Source: Leptolyngbyaceae cyanobacterium M65_K2018_010
GTDB lineage: Bacteria > Cyanobacteriota > Cyanobacteriia > Phormidesmidales > Phormidesmidaceae
Assembly (NCBI GenBank): GCA_015295885.1
Contig: DVEE01000409.1
Span: 1-5,134 of the forward strand
Length of the DNA stretch: 5,134 bases
Reading direction: 5' to 3'
Position numbers and translations under genes: made by a program. Under the pieces are notes generated by a model. That model was not told where the DNA came from. It ran no database searches and saw only the letters and a list, made by a program, of their open reading frames with translations. This document shows, in pieces, positions 1 to 5,134 of this stretch; position 1 is the first letter of the stretch; the number at the start of each line of letters is the position of its first letter.

Positions 1-593
1 GGAAGGGCACCGCCATTATGTATGGGGTGATGTTCCTGACGGTGTTCGTAGATTTGATCGTAGCGGTGGGCGTTGGGGTCTTCATTGCCAACATTCTCAC
101 CATCGATCGCCTGAGTAAGCTTCAGGCTGACCAGGTGAGAACCATCACTGACTTCGATGAAGACCTGGCCCTATCTGCCGAAGAAAATGCTCTGATGGAT
201 CGGGCCAAGGGCCGCATTCTAGTCTTTCACCTGAATGGGCCAATGATCTTTGGGGTGGCGCGAGCCATCTCCCAGGAACACACCGCCATGGCCGATCACG
301 ATGTGCTGATCGTAGATTTGCAGGATGTGCCTCACCTGGGGGTGACGGCCGCCCTGGCTCTGGAAAATACCATTCAGGACGCCAGCGATGCCGGGCGTGA
401 GGTCTTCCTGGTCGGGGCCCGTGGCAAGACCCTGCAACGCCTCGAAAAACTTGGGGTGCTGCGGTTTGTGCCGGCGGATCACCTGGTTGAAACCCGGACT
501 CAAGCGCTGAAGGCTTCCCTGAGACTGTTGGCCGCTAAGGAGGGGTTGGATGTGGCTGTAACCCCCGCTGAGCCCGGGGCACCGACGGTCTAG
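1..593 (+). CDS. bicA: BicA-type SulP/SLC26 bicarbonate transporter, C-terminal part (5'-truncated by window edge)
   Basis: This is the end of an inner-membrane SulP-family carrier; BicA members import HCO3- with Na+ as part of the CO2-concentrating mechanism. The frame is open from the window edge (first full codon at 3), so the ATG at 18 is internal and not a start. Counting from that Met, residues 1-28 are the last hydrophobic segment and contain VFVDLIVAVGVGVFIANIL, typical of the final SulP helix. A charged linker covers about 29-64, and a complete STAS domain covers about 65-155, with a beta strand (RILVFHL), a second strand (VLIVDL) and the DVPHLGVT turn. The turn aligns with the DSSG phosphorylation loop of SpoIIAA; the phospho-serine position is Thr110, coded at 345-347. 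The last 30 or so residues form an Ala- and Pro-rich tail. Family membership is certain; the BicA assignment rests on this tail and on the Na+/H+ antiporter neighbours, because the substrate-binding membrane core is outside the window. Other SulP anion carriers remain possible. Confidence 0.85.
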   Translation, partial: KGTAIMYGVMFLTVFVDLIVAVGVGVFIANILTIDRLSKLQADQVRTITDFDEDLALSAEENALMDRAKGRILVFHLNGPMIFGVARAISQEHTAMADHDVLIVDLQDVPHLGVTAALALENTIQDASDAGREVFLVGARGKTLQRLEKLGVLRFVPADHLVETRTQALKASLRLLAAKEGLDVAVTPAEPGAPTV

Positions 594-660
594 GAGGAAT
601 ACCTAGGTAGTGGGCTGGGGCAGGCGGCCTGCAGTCCCTATTGGGGCTAAATCATGCTCA

Positions 661-676
661 CCCGATGCCGATCGGG
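661..676 (+). other. Perfect 6-bp stem / 4-base loop inverted repeat
   Basis: CCCGAT is followed by GCCG and then ATCGGG, giving a GC-rich perfect hairpin about 68 bases after the bicA stop codon. It could mark the 3' end of the bicA message or protect it from exonucleases. It has no downstream T-tract, so a Rho-independent terminator is not supported. Confidence 0.35.
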
Positions 677-747
677 CCCCGTTATGGCCGGTAGAGAGTA
701 TGTCTCTTGGGCTCCCGCTGATGGCTGGGTATAGGTGCTCACGCTCG

Positions 748-765
748 CAACGCTTCTATGCGTTG
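748..765 (+). other. Perfect 6-bp stem / 6-base loop inverted repeat upstream of nhaS3
   Basis: CAACGC, then TTCTAT, then GCGTTG. It lies 52 bases before the antiporter start codon and could be a leader hairpin or a dyad for a regulator. A G-T pair (747 and 766) could add one step to the stem. No regulator family is recognisable from the arms. Confidence 0.3.
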
Positions 766-806
766 TTACTGCTGACCAGGTAAATCGTTGTTTTTAGGTT
801 CGTGTT

Positions 807-812
807 AGGAGG
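807..812 (+). promoter_or_regulatory. Strong Shine-Dalgarno that fixes the start of nhaS3
   Basis: AGGAGG at 807-812 (extending into GTG) lies 5 bases before the ATG at 818. An in-frame GTG at 812 would overlap this site and leave no ribosome-binding sequence at a usable distance, so 818 is preferred. A second ATG at 824 would be 11 bases away and is less well placed. Confidence 0.8.
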
Positions 813-817
813 TGTAT

Positions 818-2242
818 ATGTTCATGCCGGATGTAATTGACCTGTGGTCTGGGCTACTGGGACCCGTGGCTCCCCTGGGAGGGCTGTTGGCGGAGACTTC
901 AGCGGCGGAGACAGGGCCAATGGTGTTGGCGGGAGTGCTGCTCAGCTTGGTGGTCATCTATGTGGCCAGTAAGTTAGGGGGCGAGCTATCGCGCCTGCTC
1001 GACCTGCCACCGGTACTGGGAGAACTGGTGGCCGGCGTGGTAGTCGGGGCTTCGGCCCTGCACCTGATTGTATTTCCCGAAGGAGGTGCCACCGCCGCTG
1101 ACTCCCAACTGATGGGTCTGCTGCAGTGGGTGGGTGGCCTTACTCCGGAGGCGATCGCCCATGTCTTCCAAAGCCAGAGTGAGATCGTCTCGGTGCTGGC
1201 GGAACTGGGGGTGATCATTCTTCTATTTGAAATTGGTCTGGAGTCTGACCTGCGGGAGTTACAGAAGGTGGGCTACCAGGCGGCGATCGTCGCCGTTGTG
1301 GGCGTGGCAACTCCCTTCGCCCTGGGCACCGCTGGGCTGATGCTGTTGTTCCACGTGCCCACCGTTCCGGCCATTTTTGCCGGGGCCGCGCTCACTGCTA
1401 CCAGCATTGGCATTACCTCCAAAGTGCTGTCGGAAATTGGCCAGTTGAAATCCGCTGAAGGCCAGATTATTGTTGGGGCCGCCGTTATTGACGATGTGCT
1501 CGGCATTATTGTGCTGGCAGTGGTGGCGAGCCTGGCCAAAACCGGCGAAGTGGATGTGATGAATGTTGTTTACCTGATCATCAGTGCCACCGGATTTTTA
1601 TTAGGGGCCATTTTGCTGGGCAAGTTCTTCAACACCTCCTTTGTCTCCATCTCTGAAAAACTGCAAACCCGGGGCAACTTGGTGATTCCGGCCCTCACCT
1701 TTGCCTTTTTGATGGCGTTTTTTGCCCAGGTGATTCACCTGGAAGCCATTTTGGGAGCCTTTGCGGCGGGCCTAGTGCTGGATGAAACCGACCAGCGCAA
1801 AGAGCTGGATCGGCAGGTGATGCCCATTGCTGACATTTTGGTGCCCATTTTCTTTGTCACGGTGGGGGCTAAGACCGACTTAGGGGTGCTCAATCCAGCG
1901 GTTCCGGCCAACCGTGAGGGCTTAGTGATCGCGCTGTTCCTGCTGGCAATCGCCATCATCGGCAAGGTGGTAACCGGCTGGTCAACCTTTGGTCAACCCC
2001 TGAACCGCCTCGCCATCGGGATTGGTATGGTGCCTCGGGGTGAAGTGGGCCTGGTATTTGCGGGCATTGGTTCGGCCAGCGGTGTACTGTCTAAGCCCCT
2101 GGAAGCCGCCATCATCATCATGGTGATTGCTACCACCTTCCTAGCGCCGCCCTTTTTGCGCATCGCCTTCAAAGGCTCTGAGGCTGAGATGGCGGTAGAG
2201 GCAGACTCTCCTGAACCTGAAACGGCGGATCTAGCCTCCTGA
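818..2242 (+). CDS. nhaS3: CPA2-family Na+/H+ antiporter (NhaS3/NapA type)
   Basis: Complete 474-residue monovalent cation:proton antiporter, exchanging Na+ for H+ across the plasma or thylakoid membrane. Residues below are counted from the ATG at 818. After a roughly 35-residue N-terminal extension, about a dozen hydrophobic segments follow. The CPA2 signature motifs appear in order: PPVLGELVAGVVVG near 64-77, LAELGVIILLFEIGLE near 127-142, TATSIGITSKVLSE near 193-206, and the ion-binding Asp pair in VIDDVLG (Asp225-Asp226), which matches the DD motif of electrogenic NapA/NhaA-like antiporters. Later come VPIFFVTVGAKTDL near 342-355 and VPRGEVGL with Arg407 and Glu409. The acidic C-terminal tail of about 20 residues has no RCK/TrkA-N domain, so it is a stand-alone antiporter and not a KefB-like channel. 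The length fits NhaS3 of Synechocystis, the essential antiporter reported in thylakoids. Placed after bicA, it could recycle the Na+ that enters with bicarbonate. The family call is firm; the exact orthology to NhaS3 is inferred from resemblance. Confidence 0.88.
   Translation: MFMPDVIDLWSGLLGPVAPLGGLLAETSAAETGPMVLAGVLLSLVVIYVASKLGGELSRLLDLPPVLGELVAGVVVGASALHLIVFPEGGATAADSQLMGLLQWVGGLTPEAIAHVFQSQSEIVSVLAELGVIILLFEIGLESDLRELQKVGYQAAIVAVVGVATPFALGTAGLMLLFHVPTVPAIFAGAALTATSIGITSKVLSEIGQLKSAEGQIIVGAAVIDDVLGIIVLAVVASLAKTGEVDVMNVVYLIISATGFLLGAILLGKFFNTSFVSISEKLQTRGNLVIPALTFAFLMAFFAQVIHLEAILGAFAAGLVLDETDQRKELDRQVMPIADILVPIFFVTVGAKTDLGVLNPAVPANREGLVIALFLLAIAIIGKVVTGWSTFGQPLNRLAIGIGMVPRGEVGLVFAGIGSASGVLSKPLEAAIIIMVIATTFLAPPFLRIAFKGSEAEMAVEADSPEPETADLAS
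1151..1158. repeat. HIP1 octamer GCGATCGC
   Basis: Perfect copy of the highly iterated palindrome over-represented in most cyanobacterial genomes, here inside nhaS3. It is used only as a taxonomic hint. Confidence 0.85.
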
Positions 2243-2312
2243 GGTTCTGGTCCTGGAAGGCTAAACCGGGCCAAAGGGCTCATCACCTTACTTTCCCGGG
2301 ACAAGGATTCTA

Positions 2313-2325
2313 CCCTTGACAAGGG
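2313..2325. promoter_or_regulatory. 13-bp palindrome CCCTTG-A-CAAGGG
   Basis: This is a perfect 6+1+6 inverted repeat, about 70 bases after the nhaS3 stop. Its central part contains TTGACA (2316-2321), identical to a sigma-70 -35 hexamer, but no -10-like hexamer lies about 17 bases downstream (the region is GGGC-rich), so a promoter is not called. As a hairpin it would be CCCTT/AAGGG with a 3-base loop. Its right arm shares 2323-2325 with the foot of the next hairpin, so the two RNA structures would compete. It could equally be a dimeric-regulator operator. Confidence 0.4.
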
Positions 2326-2361
2326 ATGGGCACGGGCTAGGGCTCTTTGTCCATCCTACGG
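2325..2361 (+). repeat. 37-bp direct repeat, copy 1 (hairpin-forming)
   Basis: Copy 1 matches copy 2 at 33 of 37 positions with a constant offset of 58 bases. As RNA it folds into a compound hairpin. The outer stem, 2323-2332 with 2348-2357, has 10 pairs including two G-U. A small internal loop (C2333 against T2346-T2347) separates it from an inner 4-bp stem (GGGC 2334-2337 with GCTC 2342-2345, one G-U) capped by TAGG. It lies in the gap before mrpC and does not overlap a gene. Its family is not recognised; it may be a dispersed genomic repeat or part of the mrp leader. Confidence 0.75.
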
Positions 2362-2382
2362 GTCTTCTCTATTTCCATGAAT

Positions 2383-2419
2383 GATGGGCACGGGCTAGGG
2401 CCCTTTGCCCAGGCTACGG
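2383..2419 (+). repeat. 37-bp direct repeat, copy 2 (hairpin-forming)
   Basis: This second copy folds the same way with all Watson-Crick pairs: TGGGCA (2385-2390) with TGCCCA (2406-2411), then GGGC (2392-2395) with GCCC (2400-2403) around a TAGG loop. Of the four differences from copy 1, two (2402 and 2408) turn G-U pairs into G-C pairs and so keep the fold; the other two (2412 and 2413) shorten the outer stem at its base. The hairpin ends 30 bases before the mrpC ATG, so it would sit in the 5' leader of the mrp mRNA if transcription starts upstream. Confidence 0.75.
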
Positions 2420-2441
2420 TTCTCACTCCCCTTATCCAGCC

Positions 2442-2777
2442 ATGCTCCACGCCTGTGTTTACGCCACCATCCTGCTGGGCTTCTTCGGCATCATCTTTAA
2501 GGAAAACCTGGTGATGAAAATTATCGCCATGGACGTGATGAGTACCGGGGTGATTGCCCTGTTCGTTTTGGTGGCTGCCAGACATGGGGTCTATACACCC
2601 ATCGTGGCGGATGAAGCCAAGGGGGCCCTGGCAGACCCGGTGCCTCAGGCGGTGATTTTGACTGCTATTGTGATTGGCTTTTCGATTCAGGCGCTGATGT
2701 TGGTCGGCGTTATGAAGCTAGCACGGGATAACCCCACCCTGGAAACTCGCGAAATTGAGAAGGGGTATCGGCCATGA
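2442..2777 (+). CDS. mrpC: Mrp Na+/H+ antiporter subunit C (MnhC/NuoK-like)
   Basis: Small 111-residue membrane subunit of the multisubunit Mrp (Mnh) cation/proton antiporter, homologous to complex I NuoK. Three hydrophobic segments are visible at about 5-20, 23-47 and 69-94. The family hallmark DPVPQAVILTAIVIGFS at 65-81 fits the conserved DPLPQALxLTAIVI stretch of MrpC before the third helix. Length agrees with MrpC proteins of about 110-115 residues. The ATG at 2442 is the first possible start after an in-frame stop at 2382-2384; no GTG, TTG or earlier ATG lies between. It has no recognisable Shine-Dalgarno: the preceding bases are pyrimidine-rich. The stop codon overlaps the next gene's start (ATGA), typical of translational coupling between subunits of one complex. 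The hydrophilic tail of about 17 residues ends in GYRP. It is probably the first gene of the mrp operon. Confidence 0.88.
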   Translation: MLHACVYATILLGFFGIIFKENLVMKIIAMDVMSTGVIALFVLVAARHGVYTPIVADEAKGALADPVPQAVILTAIVIGFSIQALMLVGVMKLARDNPTLETREIEKGYRP

Positions 2778-4228
2778 CTCCCTGGACGATTTTCTGGATA
2801 GCCCTGCCGTTTTTGGTCGGCTTTAGTATCTATCTGGTGCCCCAGGGCGATCGCCTCCTGGCGTTGGGGGTCACCCTGGTTTCAGCTCTTTACGCAGCCA
2901 GTCTGTTTGGGTTAGGGGCTCCGATTGAGTTCCACCTGCTGGACAGTTTTGGAGTGACCCTGGTCGCTGACCCCCTTAGTGCCTATTTTGTGCTCACCAA
3001 TGCTCTGGTGACGGCGGCAGTGTTTTTATACTGCTGGAATACCAATAAAACCGCCTTTTTCTATATTCAGGCAATTATTCTGCACGGCAGCATCAACGCG
3101 GCCTTTATTGCTGCCGATTTTATTAGCCTGTACGTGGCCCTAGAAGTGATTGGCATTGCGGCGTTTCTACTGATTGCCTATCCTCGCCGAAATCCTAGCC
3201 TCTGGGTGGCGCTGCGTTACCTGTTTGTCAGCAATACCGCCATGTTGTTTTACCTGGTGGGGGCAGTGCTCGTTTACCAAAGCCAGCAGTCCTTTGCCTT
3301 TACGGGGCTAGGTGGTGCTCCCCTAGAGGCCAAGGTGCTGATTTTGGGAGGGTTGCTCACCAAGGGGGGAATTTTTGTATCGGGTCTGTGGCTACCCCTG
3401 ACCCACGCAGAGGCCGAAAGCCCTGTATCGGCTTTGCTTTCGGGAGTGGTGGTAAAGGCGGGGGCCTTTCCCATTGTGCGGCTGGCCTTGATGGTTGAGG
3501 CACTTGACCCGGTCGTGCGGTGGTTTGGGGTGGCGGCAGCCCTGCTTGGGGTTACCTATGCCCTGCTGGAAACCGACGCTAAACGGGTACTGGCCTGTAG
3601 CACCCTCTCCCAACTGGGTTGGGTGTTGGCCGCTCCCACCGGCGCGGGCTTCTATGCCCTGGCCCACGGCCTGGTGAAGGCGGCCCTGTTTTTAACCGTT
3701 GGCAATCTGCCCAGTCGGGATCTCACCGTGCTGCGTCAATACCCCATTTACACCAGCCTATGGTTGCCGCTGACCCTGGCTAGCCTTTCCATTTCTGGAT
3801 TTCCTGGTTTTGTGGGGTTTGGCGCTAAAATGCTCACCCTCAAGCAGGCGCTGCCCTGGCAAACGATTGCCCTCAATGTAGCCGCTACCGGCACGGCTAT
3901 TCTCTATGCCAAGTTTATTTTCTTACCCCATCAGCGGGCTGAAAAGTCGGCGGATGGAGCGGGGATTAAGCCAGGATTGGGGATGGCCCTGACCCTGCTG
4001 ATCGGGGCGTTGTTGTTGGCCAATGGTGTCTATCTGGGGGCTTACACTGGCCCCAATGTGCTCAAGGTATTAGCCATTATTGGAATTGGCTGGTTGCTCT
4101 ACGCCTGGGTTATTCGTCCCCTAACCCTTAGGCTCCCCCGGGTACTGGAAAACTTTGATCACCTGATTGGGTTTATGAGCCTGGTGTTGGTGATGTTGCT
4201 GGGTAGGGGGTGGTTATGGCTGTTTTAA
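2774..4228 (+). CDS. mrpD: Mrp antiporter D-type subunit, first copy (MrpD/NdhD-like proton-translocating membrane protein)
   Basis: Complete 484-residue member of the proton-translocating NuoL/M/N-MrpA/D family, with about fourteen hydrophobic segments. Residues typical of the proton path are present: Glu124 in LYVALEVIG (helix 5 Glu), Lys197 in GLLTKGG (helix 7), His211 in the WLPLTHAEAESPVSA segment, Lys228 in SGVVVKAG (helix 8), and His298/Lys302 in AHGLVKAALF. The DAKRVLACSTLSQLGW stretch (268-283) is the usual loop-helix family motif. It lacks the C-terminal extension of full-length MrpA, so it is D-sized. Its ATG overlaps the mrpC stop, with a modest AAGGGG 8 bases upstream, and the two are surely cotranscribed. 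Synechocystis genes of this type were named ndhD5 and ndhD6 (slr2007, slr2009), but they belong to the Mrp cluster and not to NDH-1. Which copy is functionally MrpD and which replaces the short MrpA cannot be settled here. Confidence 0.88.
   Translation: MTPWTIFWIALPFLVGFSIYLVPQGDRLLALGVTLVSALYAASLFGLGAPIEFHLLDSFGVTLVADPLSAYFVLTNALVTAAVFLYCWNTNKTAFFYIQAIILHGSINAAFIAADFISLYVALEVIGIAAFLLIAYPRRNPSLWVALRYLFVSNTAMLFYLVGAVLVYQSQQSFAFTGLGGAPLEAKVLILGGLLTKGGIFVSGLWLPLTHAEAESPVSALLSGVVVKAGAFPIVRLALMVEALDPVVRWFGVAAALLGVTYALLETDAKRVLACSTLSQLGWVLAAPTGAGFYALAHGLVKAALFLTVGNLPSRDLTVLRQYPIYTSLWLPLTLASLSISGFPGFVGFGAKMLTLKQALPWQTIALNVAATGTAILYAKFIFLPHQRAEKSADGAGIKPGLGMALTLLIGALLLANGVYLGAYTGPNVLKVLAIIGIGWLLYAWVIRPLTLRLPRVLENFDHLIGFMSLVLVMLLGRGWLWLF
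2847..2854. repeat. HIP1 octamer GCGATCGC
   Basis: Second perfect HIP1 copy, inside the first mrpD-like gene near codons 25-27. The aligned position in the second paralogue reads ATCGACCG, so the site is not shared between the duplicates. Confidence 0.85.
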
Positions 4229-4268
4229 GTACTTTCAGGAGGACTGGCTGGGGCCAGGGGGAACGCCT
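4229..4268 (+). promoter_or_regulatory. Intercistronic leader with two Shine-Dalgarno-like sites flanking a small hairpin
   Basis: The 40 bases between the two D genes hold a consensus AGGAGG at 4237-4242, which is 26 bases before the ATG and too far to act directly, and a second purine run, AGGGGGAA (4256-4263), at a normal distance. Between them CTGGC (4244-4248) can pair with GCCAG (4253-4257) around TGGG. Folding would cover the start of the near site and bring the distal AGGAGG to about 12 bases of effective spacing. No alternative start codon exists at a suitable distance from the distal site. Confidence 0.45.
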
Positions 4269-5134
4269 ATGACCCTATGGACCGTGCTCTGGCTAACCCT
4301 GCCGTTTTTGGTCGGGTTCAGTATTTATCTCATTCCCCGGATCGACCGTATCCTCGCTTTGGGGGTGGCCCTGGTATCCATGGCCTACGCCCTGGCTCTG
4401 TTCTGGCAGCCCGAACCTCTAAGTTTTGCTTGGCTCGATAGTTTTGGAGTCACTCTGCTGGCCGATCACCTGAGTGCCTTTTTCATCATCACCAATGCCC
4501 TGGTGACCGCGGCGGTCATTCTCTACTGCTGGGATAGTGGTAAAACTGCTTTTTTCTATGGTCAGATAATCATTCTCCACGGCAGTGTCAATGCGACTTT
4601 TATTTGCGCGGATTTGATTAGCCTTTATGTTGCCCTAGAGGTGATTGGCGTTGCGGCTTTTTTACTAATTGCCTATCCCCGCAGTAACCGCAATCTCTGG
4701 GTGGCTCTCCGCTATCTGTTTGTTAGCAATACCGCCATGCTGTTTTACCTGGTGGGGGCGGCGTTGGTCTATCAAAGCCAACAATCCTTTGCCTTTTCGG
4801 CATTGCAAGGGGCGCCCCTAGACGCGATCGCGCTGATGTTTCTGGGGTTGCTCACCAAGGGCGGTATTTTTATGTCTGGGCTATGGCTGCCGCTGACCCA
4901 CTCTGAGTCAGAAACCCCCGTATCGGCCCTGTTGTCGGGAGTGGTGGTGAAAGCTGGGGTATTTCCCCTGGTCCGCTGTGCCCTGATGTTGGAGGATCTT
5001 GACCCCGTCGTGCGATTTTTTGGCGCCGCGACCGCTCTCTTGGGAGTTGTCTACGCGGTGTTTGAAAAGGACACTAAACGTATGTTGGCCTTCCACACCG
5101 TCTCCCAGATGGGCTTTGTGCTGGCCGCTCCGGA
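4269..5134 (+). CDS. mrpD: Mrp antiporter D-type subunit, second copy (3'-truncated by window edge)
   Basis: The frame runs open from the ATG at 4269 to the edge, giving 288 complete codons of a protein expected to be near 480 residues. Translation aligns without gaps to the upstream copy from Met1 onward (constant DNA offset of 1495), with about 214 of 288 residues identical by hand count. The proton-path residues are all kept: Glu124 (LYVALEVIG), Lys197 (LLTKGG), His211 (LPLTHSESETPVSA) and Lys228 (VVVKAG). Differences cluster in loops and helix edges, for example residues 42-55 and 178-192, and in the switch from STLSQLGW to HTVSQMGF near 276-283. It is a tandem paralogue, not a pseudogene, as far as visible. 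It likely forms a second antiporter-like module of the same Mrp complex; cyanobacterial mrp clusters commonly carry two such genes. Codons after 5134 are missing, so the C-terminus cannot be judged. Confidence 0.87.
   Translation, partial: MTLWTVLWLTLPFLVGFSIYLIPRIDRILALGVALVSMAYALALFWQPEPLSFAWLDSFGVTLLADHLSAFFIITNALVTAAVILYCWDSGKTAFFYGQIIILHGSVNATFICADLISLYVALEVIGVAAFLLIAYPRSNRNLWVALRYLFVSNTAMLFYLVGAALVYQSQQSFAFSALQGAPLDAIALMFLGLLTKGGIFMSGLWLPLTHSESETPVSALLSGVVVKAGVFPLVRCALMLEDLDPVVRFFGAATALLGVVYAVFEKDTKRMLAFHTVSQMGFVLAAP
4824..4831. repeat. HIP1 octamer GCGATCGC
   Basis: Third perfect HIP1 copy, inside the second mrpD-like gene, coding for part of Asp-Ala-Ile-Ala near residue 186. The aligned place in the first paralogue has no HIP1, which suggests the octamer arose after the duplication. 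Confidence 0.85.

Larger units (their letters stand above)
594..817 (+). other. Hairpin-rich intergenic region between bicA and the CPA2 antiporter gene
   Basis: No open reading frame of note lies in these 224 bases. Four short inverted repeats can be read directly: GCAGG/CCTGC (620-632, 3-base loop), CCCGAT/ATCGGG (661-676, 4-base loop GCCG), AGAGA/TCTCT (693-707, 5-base loop, possibly lengthened by GCC 687-689 with GGC 710-712), and CAACGC/GCGTTG (748-765, 6-base loop). None is followed by a clear T-run, so no intrinsic terminator is called. A loose promoter-like pair, TTGGGC at 707-712 and TATAGG at 730-735 with 17 bases between, is too weak to annotate alone. I found no match to the TCAATG-N10-ATCAAT consensus reported for the carbon regulator NdhR/CcmR. 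The region may hold the end of the bicA transcript and the promoter and leader of the antiporter gene, but that is inference. Confidence 0.5.

Noticed and set aside
219..503. 94-codon minus-strand open frame inside the STAS region
   Set aside because: It lies antisense to a well-supported coding region, shows no membrane or domain pattern, and has no ribosome site of note.
707..735. Promoter TTGGGC - 17 bases - TATAGG upstream of nhaS3
   Set aside because: Only three of six and four of six consensus matches; easily expected by chance in a 224-base region.
812..817. GTG at 812 as the start of nhaS3
   Set aside because: It overlaps the AGGAGG itself and so has no usable Shine-Dalgarno; ATG at 818 has ideal 5-base spacing.
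1993..2322. 109-codon minus-strand open frame over the end of nhaS3
   Set aside because: It is mostly antisense to the conserved antiporter C-terminus, with an Ala/Ser/Met-rich composition typical of shadow frames; no recognisable family.
2316..2344. Sigma-70 promoter from the TTGACA at 2316
   Set aside because: The -35 is perfect but the expected -10 position (about 2339-2344) reads AGGGCT, with no TATAAT-like hexamer nearby.
2325..2419. CRISPR array
   Set aside because: Only two repeats with four mismatches and a single 21-base spacer, with no further repeat unit or cas gene in view.
2337..2585. 82-codon minus-strand open frame covering the repeats and the start of mrpC
   Set aside because: Half of it is antisense to mrpC, its protein is low-complexity and His/Gln-rich, and it spans the repeat hairpins; it is most likely a shadow of GC-rich sequence.
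3495..3677. 60-codon plus-strand open frame inside the first mrpD-like gene
   Set aside because: It is out of frame with a highly conserved membrane protein and has a Trp/Pro/Cys-rich composition typical of a frame-shifted reading.
2774..5134. NDH-1 (complex I) operon, because the proteins resemble NdhD
   Set aside because: The preceding MrpC-type subunit, the short D-sized proteins and the antiporter context point to the Mrp complex, as for the genes named ndhD5/ndhD6 in Synechocystis.

Overview
The window looks like part of a cyanobacterial chromosome. Three perfect copies of the HIP1 octamer GCGATCGC occur at 1151-1158, 2847-2854 and 4824-4831. Every protein recognised also belongs to a cyanobacterial branch of its family: a BicA-type SulP transporter, an NhaS3-type CPA2 antiporter and an Mrp cluster with two adjacent D-type subunits. 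The genus cannot be named from the sequence alone.

All genes lie on the + strand. Position 1-593 is the 3' end of a bicA-like Na+-dependent bicarbonate transporter (last membrane segment plus the complete STAS domain). A 224-base non-coding stretch rich in small hairpins follows. Next is a full-length CPA2 Na+/H+ antiporter resembling NhaS3 (818-2242), with a very strong Shine-Dalgarno. A second, 199-base intergenic stretch holds two near-identical 37-bp direct repeats, each able to fold into the same compound hairpin as RNA. Then comes an Mrp-type multisubunit cation/proton antiporter operon: mrpC (2442-2777), overlapping by 4 bases a first mrpD/ndhD-like gene (2774-4228), and 40 bases later a second, paralogous mrpD-like gene (4269 to the window edge), cut off at the right end.

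The genes make sense together. BicA imports bicarbonate using the inward Na+ gradient, while the CPA2 antiporter and the Mrp complex move Na+ against H+ and can restore that gradient. The cluster therefore reads as a Na+-bicarbonate economy island linked to inorganic-carbon uptake and to salt or alkaline tolerance. The transporters themselves are familiar. The least explained parts are the structured non-coding DNA before mrpC, the hairpin-rich gap before the CPA2 gene, and the close similarity of the two D subunits (about 74% identical, ungapped, over 288 residues by hand count).
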